NCBI GenBank assembly: GCA_963703665.1
Contig: CAVPFB010000006.1
Location: 310,001 to 374,000 of the forward strand
Reading direction: 5' to 3'
DNA length: 64,000 nucleotides
From: AP-15 sp963703665
GTDB taxonomy: Bacteria; Pseudomonadota; Alphaproteobacteria; ATCC43930; CGMCC-115725
The notes under the pieces were generated by a model. It worked only from the letters and a program-made list of their open reading frames with translations. It ran no database searches and was not told where the DNA came from. This document shows positions 17,309 to 26,359 of the stretch, one piece after another. Every line of letters begins with the position of its first letter. Positions within the stretch are counted from its first letter, which is position 1. The translations under genes were made by a program, and so were the position numbers.

Positions 17309-18751
17309 TCACCCGCCGCTCTGGGCGGCTTGGACCGCAGCCCTGGTGAACAAATCGAGGCTCTGCCGGTCGGCTCCGGCGGCAACGCCGAGGGCGCTGC
17401 TGCCGACCACGGCAAATACCACGAATCCGCCCTGACGGCGCGGCGTGATAAAGTATCGGGCGGAACGTTGCTCGTTGGCCTCGGTGCATGAGAGGACGGC
17501 GCTGAACACGACGCTGCTGTAGACGATGGCGCTCGATCGGGCCGCCGCGAAATCGCCTTTGCACATTTGCGGATCGACCGCGATCAGATCGGACGCGATG
17601 CCGATGCCGGTGACATCGGGGCCCGGGGAGATGATCTTGACCGCGCCGGCGGCGTTGTCGGATCGCCATACCGCGGTGAAGCTGGCGAGCGCGGCCGGCT
17701 TGTCAGTCACGACGAGACGGGCATTCGGCAGTTGCGCGGTCGTAAAGAAATCCCTGGCGAGCCTGATCTCTTCGAGAGCCGTCGGCCGGATCGGCAGCTG
17801 CGTCTGGGCCAGCGGCGCGAACGGCGCCTGGGCGGTGGCGGCCGCGGGGCTCGGCGGCGCCGGTGACATCAGGGCGAAAGCCGGGGCGGCCGGCGCCGGG
17901 GCTCCCGGTGGCGCCATCGTGACCGATAATGCCGAGTCGGGCGCGCCCGGGGCCGCGGCCCAGGTCGGCGGCGGTTGCCCCGACGAGTCCCTCTCAGCCG
18001 CGGCGGCCATGGCGAGGGGTGCAGGCGCCGGCGGCGCGGACGCTGCCGCGGCCGGCGGAACCGTCGGCGTCGCCGAGGTCGCGCTCCCCGAATTGGTCGG
18101 CAGCCGACGCGCGGCTTGCGCTCCAGGCACCGGCAGCGGCGCGCCGGGCGGCGCCGTCTCGGACCGGGCCGCGGCGCCGGCCGGCGCCGGCTTCGTCTCG
18201 GAGGAAGCGGAGGCGGCGGTCGGGGACGGCGCCGAGGAGGTGCTCGCCGCGAGCGCCACCGAGCTGCGCACGCAGCCCGTCAGCTCGTCCACGACCGAGG
18301 AGGTGTCGCTGAGCTCAAATCGGAACGCCTCACCCTGCGCAATCAAGCTCAACTGCGAGCTGCGGCGCAACGTGTCGATCAGGCGGGAATTGTCGGGCAG
18401 CGGGACGAGCAGAAGCTGGCCGCTCGGGACGGTCGCAAATCGGGGGAACGGCGCGCCGCCGTCCAAGCGCAGCTCCACCTGCAATCTCGACTTGGGCGAA
18501 AACGCCCAATGCGGGTCGATAAAGCCGAGCCACCAGCGATAACCGGCAGTGACCAGGACGAACATATTGATCCCGCTGTCGTAGGCGACCCCCGCCGAAC
18601 AGTGGGTAAAGCCTCCGGTGTGGTCGTCGGTGTAGGCGCCGCCGGACCAAAACCCGAGCTCGAACGCGCGCAGCGGGCCGGCCGCATCGGCCGATCCGCA
18701 CCCGAGCACCAGCACCGCCAGAGCAAGCGCGGCAATCCGGGCTGAAACCAT
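17309..18751 (-). CDS. secreted Pro/Ala-rich protein of unknown function
   Basis: I do not recognise a family. ATG 18751 follows a GGAGG site. The protein (480 residues) begins with a signal peptide whose hydrophobic core ends in VLGCGSADA, compatible with a lipoprotein (Cys) or a signal peptidase I site. An N-terminal globular region (about 25-165, with FWSGGAYTDDHTGGFTHC) is joined by a long Pro/Ala/Ser linker (about 170-310) to a C-terminal domain with IRLARDFFTTAQLPNARLVV and Cys pairs. This layout suggests two periplasmic domains bridged across a distance. Confidence 0.6.
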   Translation of the reverse strand: MVSARIAALALAVLVLGCGSADAAGPLRAFELGFWSGGAYTDDHTGGFTHCSAGVAYDSGINMFVLVTAGYRWWLGFIDPHWAFSPKSRLQVELRLDGGAPFPRFATVPSGQLLLVPLPDNSRLIDTLRRSSQLSLIAQGEAFRFELSDTSSVVDELTGCVRSSVALAASTSSAPSPTAASASSETKPAPAGAAARSETAPPGAPLPVPGAQAARRLPTNSGSATSATPTVPPAAAASAPPAPAPLAMAAAAERDSSGQPPPTWAAAPGAPDSALSVTMAPPGAPAPAAPAFALMSPAPPSPAAATAQAPFAPLAQTQLPIRPTALEEIRLARDFFTTAQLPNARLVVTDKPAALASFTAVWRSDNAAGAVKIISPGPDVTGIGIASDLIAVDPQMCKGDFAAARSSAIVYSSVVFSAVLSCTEANEQRSARYFITPRRQGGFVVFAVVGSSALGVAAGADRQSLDLFTRAAVQAAQSGG

Positions 18752-18976
18752 CGCGACCCCTCCTTTTCGTGAATTTAACACTTTTTTGACCAATGTCGAT
18801 GAGCCCGGCCAACGATGCGATACGTCGCCTCGCGACGTGAAATGAAGCGCTTCCTTGGCAGCATCTCAACCGGATATCCAGCCGAGACACCACCGCCCAT
18901 TCCAGCATTCGCGGTGGCGAATTGCGCCTCGCCACGTCATCGGGCTTAATGCGCTGGCGACGAGAGGGGAGGGCGA

Positions 18977-20227
18977 ATGATCAAGGTGCTGAAGGGGGGC
19001 AGGCTGATCGACGGCACCGGCGCCGGCCCGATGGCGAACGCCGCGATCGTGATCCGCGACGACCGGATCGAGGCCGTCGAGACCCGCGCCCAAGAATGGC
19101 CGGCCGATGCCGAGATCATCGACGTGTCCGGCATGACGGTGCTGCCGGGGCTGATCGACTGCCACGACCATCTGGCGATGCACGGCTACGATCTGGCGCG
19201 GCGCTGGGGGATCGACGAGCCGCAGAGCACCCGCACATTGCGCACCGCCAAGGTGTTGGAGCAGACGCTCGCCGCCGGCTATACGACGATCCGCGACGCC
19301 GGCGGGCTCGACGCCGGGTTCAAGCGGGCGATCGACGAGGGGCTGATTGCCGGGCCGCGGCTCGTCGTGTCGCTGGTCATCATCTCGCCGATCGGCGGCA
19401 TCGGCGACCGGGTCAGCCCGTCCGGGTTTTCGTGCTGCGTGCCGAACGATCCGCTGCTGCCCGAGGGCGTCGTCAACAGCCTTGCCGATGTCCGCCCGGT
19501 GGTGCGGCGGGTGGTGCGGGCCGGGGCCGACGTGATCAAATGTGCCACCACCGGCGGCGCCAGCTCGCGCCCTGGGCACGGGCCGACCGACGGCGCCTTC
19601 AACCTCGACGAGATGCAGGCGTTGGTCGAGGAGGCGCACGCGCTCGACCGCCGCGTGATCTGCCATGCGCTGGGCGGCCGCGGCCTGCATATCGCGGTCG
19701 AGGCCGGCGTCGATTCGATCGACCACGGCTGCTATCTCGACCAGGAGCCCGAGCTGCTCGACCGGATGGCTGAGAGCGGCATCTTTTTCGTGCCGACCTT
19801 TGCGGTCTACGACTATCACCGCAAATCGCCGCTGCCGCACGTCCGCGAGCGCGCCCGCGACCTCGAGGAGCACCATGTCGCGAGCCTGCGCCGGGCACTT
19901 TCCGCCGGGGTCAAGGTCGCCGCCGGGACCGATGCCGGCGGCCACGGTCACCCGCCGAACGCGATCGAGATCGCCTGCCTGGTCCGCGCCGGCATGACGC
20001 CATTGCAGGCATTGCGTGCCGCGACCGGCTGGGCCGCCGAATGCATCGGCCGCGGTCACGATCTCGGCACCGTCGAACCTGGCAAGCTCGCCGACCTCGT
20101 CATCGTCGCCGGCGATCCGCTCGCCGATGTGGCGATGCTGCAGGACCCTGACCACATTGCCCTGGTGCTGAAGGGCGGCGGGATTGCCGCGAATAACCGC
20201 CTGGGCCGCGAGCCGCGGCGGCAATGA
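18977..20227 (+). CDS. metal-dependent amidohydrolase
   Basis: The 416-residue protein is an amidohydrolase-superfamily enzyme of the imidazolonepropionase/prolidase-like group. Metal ligands are visible in order: HDH (DCHDHLAMHG), the carbamylated Lys in DVIKCATTGG, His in VICHALGG and IDHGCYL, and Asp in AAGTDAGGHG. An N-terminal beta-sandwich strand set (GGRLIDGTGAGP) and the C-terminal LVIVAGDPL close the composite domain. Related enzymes cleave Xaa-Pro or Xaa-Arg dipeptides or lactams; the substrate here is unknown. It appears monocistronic. Confidence 0.87.
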   Translation: MIKVLKGGRLIDGTGAGPMANAAIVIRDDRIEAVETRAQEWPADAEIIDVSGMTVLPGLIDCHDHLAMHGYDLARRWGIDEPQSTRTLRTAKVLEQTLAAGYTTIRDAGGLDAGFKRAIDEGLIAGPRLVVSLVIISPIGGIGDRVSPSGFSCCVPNDPLLPEGVVNSLADVRPVVRRVVRAGADVIKCATTGGASSRPGHGPTDGAFNLDEMQALVEEAHALDRRVICHALGGRGLHIAVEAGVDSIDHGCYLDQEPELLDRMAESGIFFVPTFAVYDYHRKSPLPHVRERARDLEEHHVASLRRALSAGVKVAAGTDAGGHGHPPNAIEIACLVRAGMTPLQALRAATGWAAECIGRGHDLGTVEPGKLADLVIVAGDPLADVAMLQDPDHIALVLKGGGIAANNRLGREPRRQ

Positions 20228-20411
20228 GTGCTGTCGGAGAAAACTGAACGTCATGCATCGACGAGGTAATGCGGTGATGCGACGTGACGAAAACCTGAAC
20301 TGATGCCCAAAATTTGATCGCTTTTAGAACCCCTGCACCCGCCGGGTGCGCAGGTCTGCCTTTGGCGCAGAACGTGCTTGCCGTGTAGCGGCGGTTGTCT
20401 CGGACAGGTAC

Positions 20412-21836
20412 ATGGGTCGCTCGATCCTCGATGGTTACGATCCCCAGGGGTTTTACTGCGAGATGCTGGGCAGCCCGGCGAGTGCGGTCGTCCGAGAACG
20501 GCTGTCGCAACTGTCGATCGAGGCGCTGAAGGAGCGGGCCGCCGCGGCCAATGCCGAGCTCTACAATCTCGGGATCACCTTCACGGTCTATTCCGACGCC
20601 AAGACGATCGACCGGATTCTGCCGTTCGACGTGCTGCCGCGGGTGCTCTCGGCGACCGAATGGCGGCATCTCGAAAGCGGCATCGTCCAGCGCATTACCG
20701 CGCTCAACCTGCTGCTCGACGACATCTACCACGACCAGCATGTGCTGCGCGACGGCGTCATTCCGGCCGATCTGATCCTCGGCAACCAGAATTACCGGCC
20801 GCTGATGCGCGGCGTCGACGTGCCGCACAAGGCCTATGTCAACATCTGCGGCACCGACATCGTGCGCGACGAAACGGGCGCCTTTTTCGTGCTCGAAGAC
20901 AATGCGCGCACGCCATCCGGCGTCAGCTACGTCGTCGAGAACCGGCACATGATGCTGCGCGCTTTCCCCGACCTGCTCGACGACATCGGGCTGCGCGGAA
21001 TCGACAATTACGGCGCCAAGCTGATCGCCGCGCTGCAGGAGCTGGCGCCGGCCGGGACAGTCGATCCGCAGGTCGTGCTGTTGTCGCCCGGCACCTACAA
21101 CTCGGCCTATTTCGAGCATGTTTTCCTGGCGCGCGAGATGGGCGTGCCGTTGGTCGAGGGGCCGGATCTGGTGGTCGAGGACGACCGCGTCTGGATGCGC
21201 ACGACCGGGGGCCTCGCGCGGGTCGATGTGATCTATCGCCGCATCAATGATGATTTTCTCGACCCCGAGGCGTTCATTCCCGAGAGCAGGCTGGGGGTGC
21301 GCGGGCTAATGCGCGCCTATCGCGCCGGCACGGTGGCGCTCGCCAATGCGATCGGCACCGGTGTCGCCGACGACAAGGCGGTCTACGCCTATATCCCGCG
21401 GGTCATCCGCTACTATCTCGGCGAGGAGCCGATCCTGGACAACGTCGAGACCCATATCTGTCGCGAGCCGAAGGCGTTGCGCCACACCCTCGATCATCTG
21501 GCCGAGCTGGTGGTCAAGCCGGTCGGCGAAGCCGGCGGCTACGGCATCACGGTCGGCCCCAAGGCGAGCCGCGCGGAGCTTGAGGATTGCCGGGCCAAGC
21601 TCGTCGCCGACCCGGCCAACTACATCAGCCAGCCCTGCATCAACCTGTCGGTGTCGCCGACCTTGGTCGACGGCCATATCGAGCCGCGCCACGTCGATCT
21701 GCGGCCGTTTGCGGTGACCGGCTCGAGCACCTGGGTCTTGCCCGGCGGACTGACGCGGGTGGCGCTGCGCCGCGGCTCCTTGGTCGTCAACTCCTCGCAG
21801 GGCGGCGGGTCGAAGGATACCTGGGTCCTTGGTTGA
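20412..21836 (+). CDS. circularly permuted ATP-grasp protein
   Basis: The product (474 residues from ATG 20412) carries the circularly permuted ATP-grasp type 2 fold. Diagnostic blocks are DGYDPQGFYCEMLG at the N-terminus, ERLSQLSIEALKERAAAAN, FFVLEDNARTPSGVSYVVEN, VLLSPGTYNSAYFEH and VVKPVGEAGGYGI. Comparative genomics places this family in predicted peptide-ligase systems with alpha-E and transglutaminase-like proteins. Exactly that trio follows here on the same strand with overlaps or short gaps. Its natural substrate remains unknown. Confidence 0.9.
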   Translation: MGRSILDGYDPQGFYCEMLGSPASAVVRERLSQLSIEALKERAAAANAELYNLGITFTVYSDAKTIDRILPFDVLPRVLSATEWRHLESGIVQRITALNLLLDDIYHDQHVLRDGVIPADLILGNQNYRPLMRGVDVPHKAYVNICGTDIVRDETGAFFVLEDNARTPSGVSYVVENRHMMLRAFPDLLDDIGLRGIDNYGAKLIAALQELAPAGTVDPQVVLLSPGTYNSAYFEHVFLAREMGVPLVEGPDLVVEDDRVWMRTTGGLARVDVIYRRINDDFLDPEAFIPESRLGVRGLMRAYRAGTVALANAIGTGVADDKAVYAYIPRVIRYYLGEEPILDNVETHICREPKALRHTLDHLAELVVKPVGEAGGYGITVGPKASRAELEDCRAKLVADPANYISQPCINLSVSPTLVDGHIEPRHVDLRPFAVTGSSTWVLPGGLTRVALRRGSLVVNSSQGGGSKDTWVLG

Positions 21837-22818
21837 CGTTCTGCTCGCCCGCTACGCGGATTGCATCTTCTGGCTCGCCCGCTACATCGAGCGGGCCGAG
21901 AACCTGGCGCGCATCCTCGACGTCAACGAGACCTTCTCGCGCGACAGCCGGGGCGGCCAGAATTGGCGCTCGATCATCCAGCTGAATTCCGATGAGGAGG
22001 CGTTCCTCGCCGCCGAGCGCAAGGTCTCGGCACAGAGTGTGCTCGAATTCTATGTCGTCGACGCCGACAACCCGAGCTCGATCGTCAGCGCCATCCACAA
22101 TGCGCGCGAGAATGCCCGCACCTTGCGGCCGCTGATCTCCACCGAAATGTGGGTCCAGCTCAATGTCTTCTACAACCACCTCGCGGAGATCGGACTCGCC
22201 GACCTTGCTCCGGGCAGGCTGGCGGCGCTGTTCGCAACGATCAAGGAAGCGTGCCAGACCCATACCGGCATCACCGAGGGCACGTTTTTTCGCGACCAGG
22301 GCTGGTATTTCTACCAGCTCGGCCGCTATATCGAGCGCGCTGACCAGACGACGCGGCTGCTCGACATCAAATACCATCTGCTGCTCCCGGAAATTGCCGA
22401 TGTCGGTTCGCCGACCGATGTCAGCCAGTGGAACGCGCTGCTGCGCTCGGCCGCCGGCTATCACGCCTACCGCCGCCTGCATGCGGCCAGCACGACCCCG
22501 GCGCGGGTAGCGGGGTTCCTCCTGCTCAACCAGGCCTTCCCGCGCTCGGTCCATCATTGCGTGCGCGAGGTCGGGCGGCTGCTCGGCGAGGTCAAGTCGC
22601 GCTATTCCTTGCGGGGCGGAAACGACGCCGCCGAGGAGCTCGACCGCTTGCGCGCCGTCCTCGGCACGCTCACGATAACGGCGATCCTGAGCGAGGGGCT
22701 GCACGAGTTTCTCGATTTGATCCAACAGCAGCTGATCGCCGTCAGCCGCGACCTGTCGATTGCGTTCTTCGGCTACCTGCCGGAGGGCTCGCAGACGCAG
22801 ACCTCGCTCGCGCAATAG
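21829..22818 (+). CDS. alpha-E domain protein
   Basis: This 329-residue all-helical protein starts at TTG 21829, overlapping the ATP-grasp stop by eight bases. It shows the alpha-E repeats, each with an Arg-Tyr-Ile-Glu-Arg-Ala core: IFWLARYIERAENLARILD near the N-terminus and FYQLGRYIERADQTTRLLD in the middle. The family has no catalytic assignment and is always found with ATP-grasp or transglutaminase partners. Tight spacing implies translational coupling. Confidence 0.9.
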   Translation: MVDVLLARYADCIFWLARYIERAENLARILDVNETFSRDSRGGQNWRSIIQLNSDEEAFLAAERKVSAQSVLEFYVVDADNPSSIVSAIHNARENARTLRPLISTEMWVQLNVFYNHLAEIGLADLAPGRLAALFATIKEACQTHTGITEGTFFRDQGWYFYQLGRYIERADQTTRLLDIKYHLLLPEIADVGSPTDVSQWNALLRSAAGYHAYRRLHAASTTPARVAGFLLLNQAFPRSVHHCVREVGRLLGEVKSRYSLRGGNDAAEELDRLRAVLGTLTITAILSEGLHEFLDLIQQQLIAVSRDLSIAFFGYLPEGSQTQTSLAQ

Positions 22819-22827
22819 GCAGGTTCA

Positions 22828-23761
22828 ATGCCGGTCATCACCGTGCGACACGTTACCACCTACCGCTACAAGCAGCCGGTCGCCTTTGGCGAGCACCGCA
22901 TGATGCTGCGGCCGCGCGACAGCTATGACCAAAGGCTGCTCGACACCAGGCTGGTCATCACTCCCGAACCCGCCGCGCTTCGTTGGGTGCACGATGTCTT
23001 CGGCAACTGCGTCGCGATCGCTCGGTTCGCCGGCCGGGCGGAGGAGCTGCGCTTTGAAAGCGTGATCCGGCTCGACCACTCGGCGAGCAACGCTCTCGAT
23101 TTTCAGATCGAGGAGCATGCGCTGCGCTACCCGTTCACCTATGGCGCCGAGGACATGCCCGATCTGTTGCGGCTGATCGAGCGCCAATACCTCGATCCCG
23201 AGCACGAGATCGACGGCTGGGCCAAAGAGTTCCTGGGTCTCGACGGGCGCAGCGAAACGAGCGAGCTGTTGGCGGCGATGACCCACGCGATCCGGCGCGA
23301 CATGACCTATGAGGCGCGCGAGGAAAGCGGCATCCAGGACCCGGTCAAGACGTTGCGGGCGGAGAACCGGGAGCTGCCGCGATTTCGCCGTGCTGATGAT
23401 CGAGGCGGTGCGCTCGTTCGGGCTCGCCGCCCGCTTTGTCAGCGGCTATCTCTATGTTCCAGAAGGGCGCGCGCGCCACCGCGTCGGCGGCGGCGCCACC
23501 CATGCCTGGCTCGAAGTCTATCTGCCGGGCGCGGGCTGGGTCGAATACGACCCGACCAACGGGATCGTCGGCAATCACGACCTCGTCCGCGTCGCCGTCG
23601 TCCGCGACCCGCGTCAGGCGATCCCGATTTCGGGCACCTGGACCGGCTTTCCTTCGGACCATCTGGGGATGAGCGTCGAGGTCGAGGTCACCGCCGAGGC
23701 CGAGACCGACGCTGTGCCCGAGGCGCCGCCGCGCGACCGCCGCTCGCAGGCCTGCGCCTGA
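22828..23761 (+). CDS. transglutaminase-like cysteine protease, one frameshift
   Basis: The N-terminal half has the transglut_N block (HVTTYRYKQPVAFGEHRMML). The C-terminal half has the catalytic core: Cys in GSCRDFAVLM, His in GGATHAWLEVY and Asp in WVEYDPTNGIVGN. The two halves lie in different frames. An extra G in the GGG run near 23357-23360 explains it and restores RTGSCRDFA, giving about 310 residues. It is the third member of the ATP-grasp/alpha-E/transglutaminase cluster and probably hydrolyses or transfers on the peptide made by the partners. Confidence 0.87.
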
Positions 23762-23843
23762 GGGCTGGCGTCGCCGGCGACCGAGGCCGCGCGCAATTCG
23801 CGACGGCCAGGGCGGCCAAATCCGGGCGCGCGCCGCGGCTCGG

Positions 23844-24587
23844 TCAGGCGGCCCGCTGTTCCTCCTCCTCGACGATGACTGTCTCGACCGTGACCAGCTC
23901 GCCGCGGTAGAGCCAACGGGTGAACAACCCGGCGCATGCCGCGCCAAGTATCGGAGCCAGCCAGAACATCCACAGCTGATGGATAAAAGGCCCGCCGGCG
24001 AACAGCGCCGGGCCGGTGCTGCGGGCCGGGTTGATCGATGCGTTGGTGACCGGGATCATGACAAGGTTGGTCAACATCAAGCCCAGGCCGATCGGGATGC
24101 CGGCAAAACCGACGGCGGCCCCCCGCGAGGTCGAGCCGATGATAATGAACAGGAAAAAGAACGTCGTGATCGCCTCGCCGGCAAAGCAGCCGGCCAAACC
24201 GTATTTGCCAGGGCTGAGATCGCCGTAGCCATTGGCGGCAAACCCGCCCGGAACCCAGCCCGGCTTGGCTGATGCGATCAGATAGAGCACCGCGGCGGCG
24301 GCAATGGCGCCGATCACCTGAGCGATAATATAGGGCAGCACGTCCGCGCCCTTGAACCGCCCGCCGGCCCACAAGCCCACCGTCACCGCCGAGTTGAAGT
24401 GGCCGCCCGAAATGTGTCCGACGGCATAGGCCATCGTCAGCACCGCCAGCCCGAAAGCAAAAGAAACCCCGAGAAAACCGATGCCGAGCGACGGATACGC
24501 GGCGGCCAGCAACGCAGCCCCGCAACCGGCAAAAACCAGCCAAAACGTGCCGAAGAATTCGGCCACGAGGCGACGCGTCATGTCCAT
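23844..24587 (-). CDS. aquaporin with altered pore residues (paralogue A)
   Basis: A 247-residue, six-helix MIP channel in the AqpZ group. The first NPA box reads NSA (65-67, GGHFNSAVT); the second is intact (INPARST). Aligned to E. coli AqpZ, the aromatic/arginine filter is Phe45, Asn174 (usually His), Ala183 (usually Thr) and Arg189. These changes widen and alter the polarity of the pore, so water-only selectivity is doubtful. The close paralogue at 26360 keeps the canonical residues. The two flank a Cache-domain receptor gene. The downstream end lies near the transglutaminase gene on the opposite strand. Confidence 0.88.
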   Translation of the reverse strand: MDMTRRLVAEFFGTFWLVFAGCGAALLAAAYPSLGIGFLGVSFAFGLAVLTMAYAVGHISGGHFNSAVTVGLWAGGRFKGADVLPYIIAQVIGAIAAAAVLYLIASAKPGWVPGGFAANGYGDLSPGKYGLAGCFAGEAITTFFFLFIIIGSTSRGAAVGFAGIPIGLGLMLTNLVMIPVTNASINPARSTGPALFAGGPFIHQLWMFWLAPILGAACAGLFTRWLYRGELVTVETVIVEEEEQRAA

Positions 24588-25026
24588 GTTTTCCTCCCAT
24601 TGCGAAGTGACGATCGGAGCTCGTCGGTTGGTCTACAATCACCCTTTTTGGTCAATTAGGTTCGGAGCCAACCACCAGCCAATACAACAGCTATTTTGGA
24701 TGGTCAGACCAGATCATGACGCAGAGCATCGCGTTGATCCGAGATAGATTGGATTTATTCCAATTATCTTTGACGAGAACTCACACTGCTGCAGTTTGGA
24801 CGTAAGATAATGTGGTTGATGCTGCGCGGCCAAAGCCTGGCTGCTCGCAAGCCCGTTGTCGGCATGCCGACCGCGGCGCTCTGCTTGGCTGCGCTGGCGT
24901 CGTGATCGCCCGGCCAGCGCGGCAAACAACCTGCCCCGGGTGCGCCTGGACATCGGCGGCTGGAAGCCCCTATCATCACCAATGCGAGTGTGCTGCGAGC
25001 ACCTCGCGCAGGGAGGGCAGCGAGGT
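24588..25026. other. intergenic region between aquaporin A and the receptor gene
   Basis: This 439-bp divergent interval must hold the promoters of both genes. The part at 24610-24790 is visibly AT-richer than the surroundings. I see no gene, RNA or clear repeat in it. An in-frame ATG for the receptor exists at 24982 and cannot be excluded as the true start. Confidence 0.5.
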
Positions 25027-26265
25027 GTGAGCGGCCCGCGACGCTACCCACCGTGTCGAGCGGAGAATGACCGCGCCACCGCGAGCCATGCTTGGCGGTG
25101 GCCGACTTATCTCGGGATCACCGGTCTGCTGCTGCTCATTCTGGTGGCGCTGGCCGGCGGAATCATTTGGTACAATGCGAAAAAGTCGAGCGGGTTGGCG
25201 GTCACTTCGGCGCAACGGCTGATGCGCCAGGTCGACGAAAAGATCATCGACCGCATCGAGCTGCTGTACGACCCGATGTACGCCATCGTCGGCATCGCAT
25301 CCTTGGTGCCGGAACTCACCTCGCCGGCGATCATGGACGGTGCGAGCGCCAAAGGCGTGATGCTGCGGGCATTGCGCATCTATCCGCAGATCCTGTCGCT
25401 CTATGTCGGGTTCGACACCGGCGATTTTTTCATGATCACCCATATCACCGGCGAGAAGAGCGCCGCGCTGCGCAAGGCGCTGCTAGCACCCCCCGCGGCG
25501 GTCTTTGCCAACGAGATCGTCACCGCAGATACCGCCGGCCAGCGCAGCGTGCGCTGGGTTTTTCTCGCCGAGGATGGCGCGATCGTCGGCCGCCGCGATA
25601 AGGCGCCGCCCTTCGACCCCCGTCAGCGGCCCTGGTACGACACGGCCAAGCGCAGCGATGTCGTCGAGCACAGCGATTTGTACATTTTCGCTTCGAGCGG
25701 CGAACCGGGATTTACCCTGAGCCGCAGCTTTGCCGGGCCGACGCCGGGAGTGATGGGCGCCGATCTCGCCGCGGTCGATCTGGCGTATTTCCTGCAGCAG
25801 CAGCGTATTACCGCGAGCAGCATCGCGTTCATCTTTACCAAATCCGGCGAGGTCGTGGCTTTGCCCGACCCGACCCGGATCGCCGCGGCGATCCGCCCCA
25901 ATGGCCAGACCATGGTCAAGCCGCCCAAGATCGCCGATCTGCACGACCCGGTGATCGAGGGGCTGGTCGCCGCCTACCAAAACGGCCGGATGGCTGGAAC
26001 CCGCGTTTACGACGTCGCCCGGCGCGCCTATATCAGCCGGGTGGTCGCGATCCCGTCGCGCTACGGTCGCGACCAGCTGTTGGCGATCACGGTTCCGGTC
26101 GACGAGATCGAAAAGCCGATCATCGATATCCGTGACGACACCATGCTTTATTCGATCGCGTTTCTGGTTTTTGCCTTGCCGCTTTACGTGACTCTCGTCG
26201 TCATCTGGATCGATCGGCGCCTCGAACGAGGGACGCGCCGGTCGCGCTTCCGCGACGACGAATAA
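25027..26265 (+). CDS. orphan Cache-domain membrane receptor without an output domain
   Basis: The protein (about 412 residues from GTG 25027, GGGAGG upstream; ATG 24982 also possible) has one N-terminal helix (YLGITGLLLLILVALAGGII). A large periplasmic double-Cache-like sensor domain follows (about 50-365, with DPRQRPWYDTAK, VDLAYFLQQQ and VDEIEKPI). A second helix (SIAFLVFALPLYVTLVVIWI) comes next. It then stops after a short basic tail, where relatives continue into HAMP and cyclase or kinase domains. No frameshift is evident, so it looks truncated or adapted. Ligand unknown. It lies between two aquaporin genes, 94 bp before the second. Confidence 0.72.
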   Translation: MSGPRRYPPCRAENDRATASHAWRWPTYLGITGLLLLILVALAGGIIWYNAKKSSGLAVTSAQRLMRQVDEKIIDRIELLYDPMYAIVGIASLVPELTSPAIMDGASAKGVMLRALRIYPQILSLYVGFDTGDFFMITHITGEKSAALRKALLAPPAAVFANEIVTADTAGQRSVRWVFLAEDGAIVGRRDKAPPFDPRQRPWYDTAKRSDVVEHSDLYIFASSGEPGFTLSRSFAGPTPGVMGADLAAVDLAYFLQQQRITASSIAFIFTKSGEVVALPDPTRIAAAIRPNGQTMVKPPKIADLHDPVIEGLVAAYQNGRMAGTRVYDVARRAYISRVVAIPSRYGRDQLLAITVPVDEIEKPIIDIRDDTMLYSIAFLVFALPLYVTLVVIWIDRRLERGTRRSRFRDDE

Positions 26266-26359
26266 GTCGGCGAAATCGCCTGCTGGATAATTAGTCTCAG
26301 GTTGTGGCGTTGGGTGTCCACCAGTAGAGTACGGGCTGGTTAACCTTAGGAGGACACCG

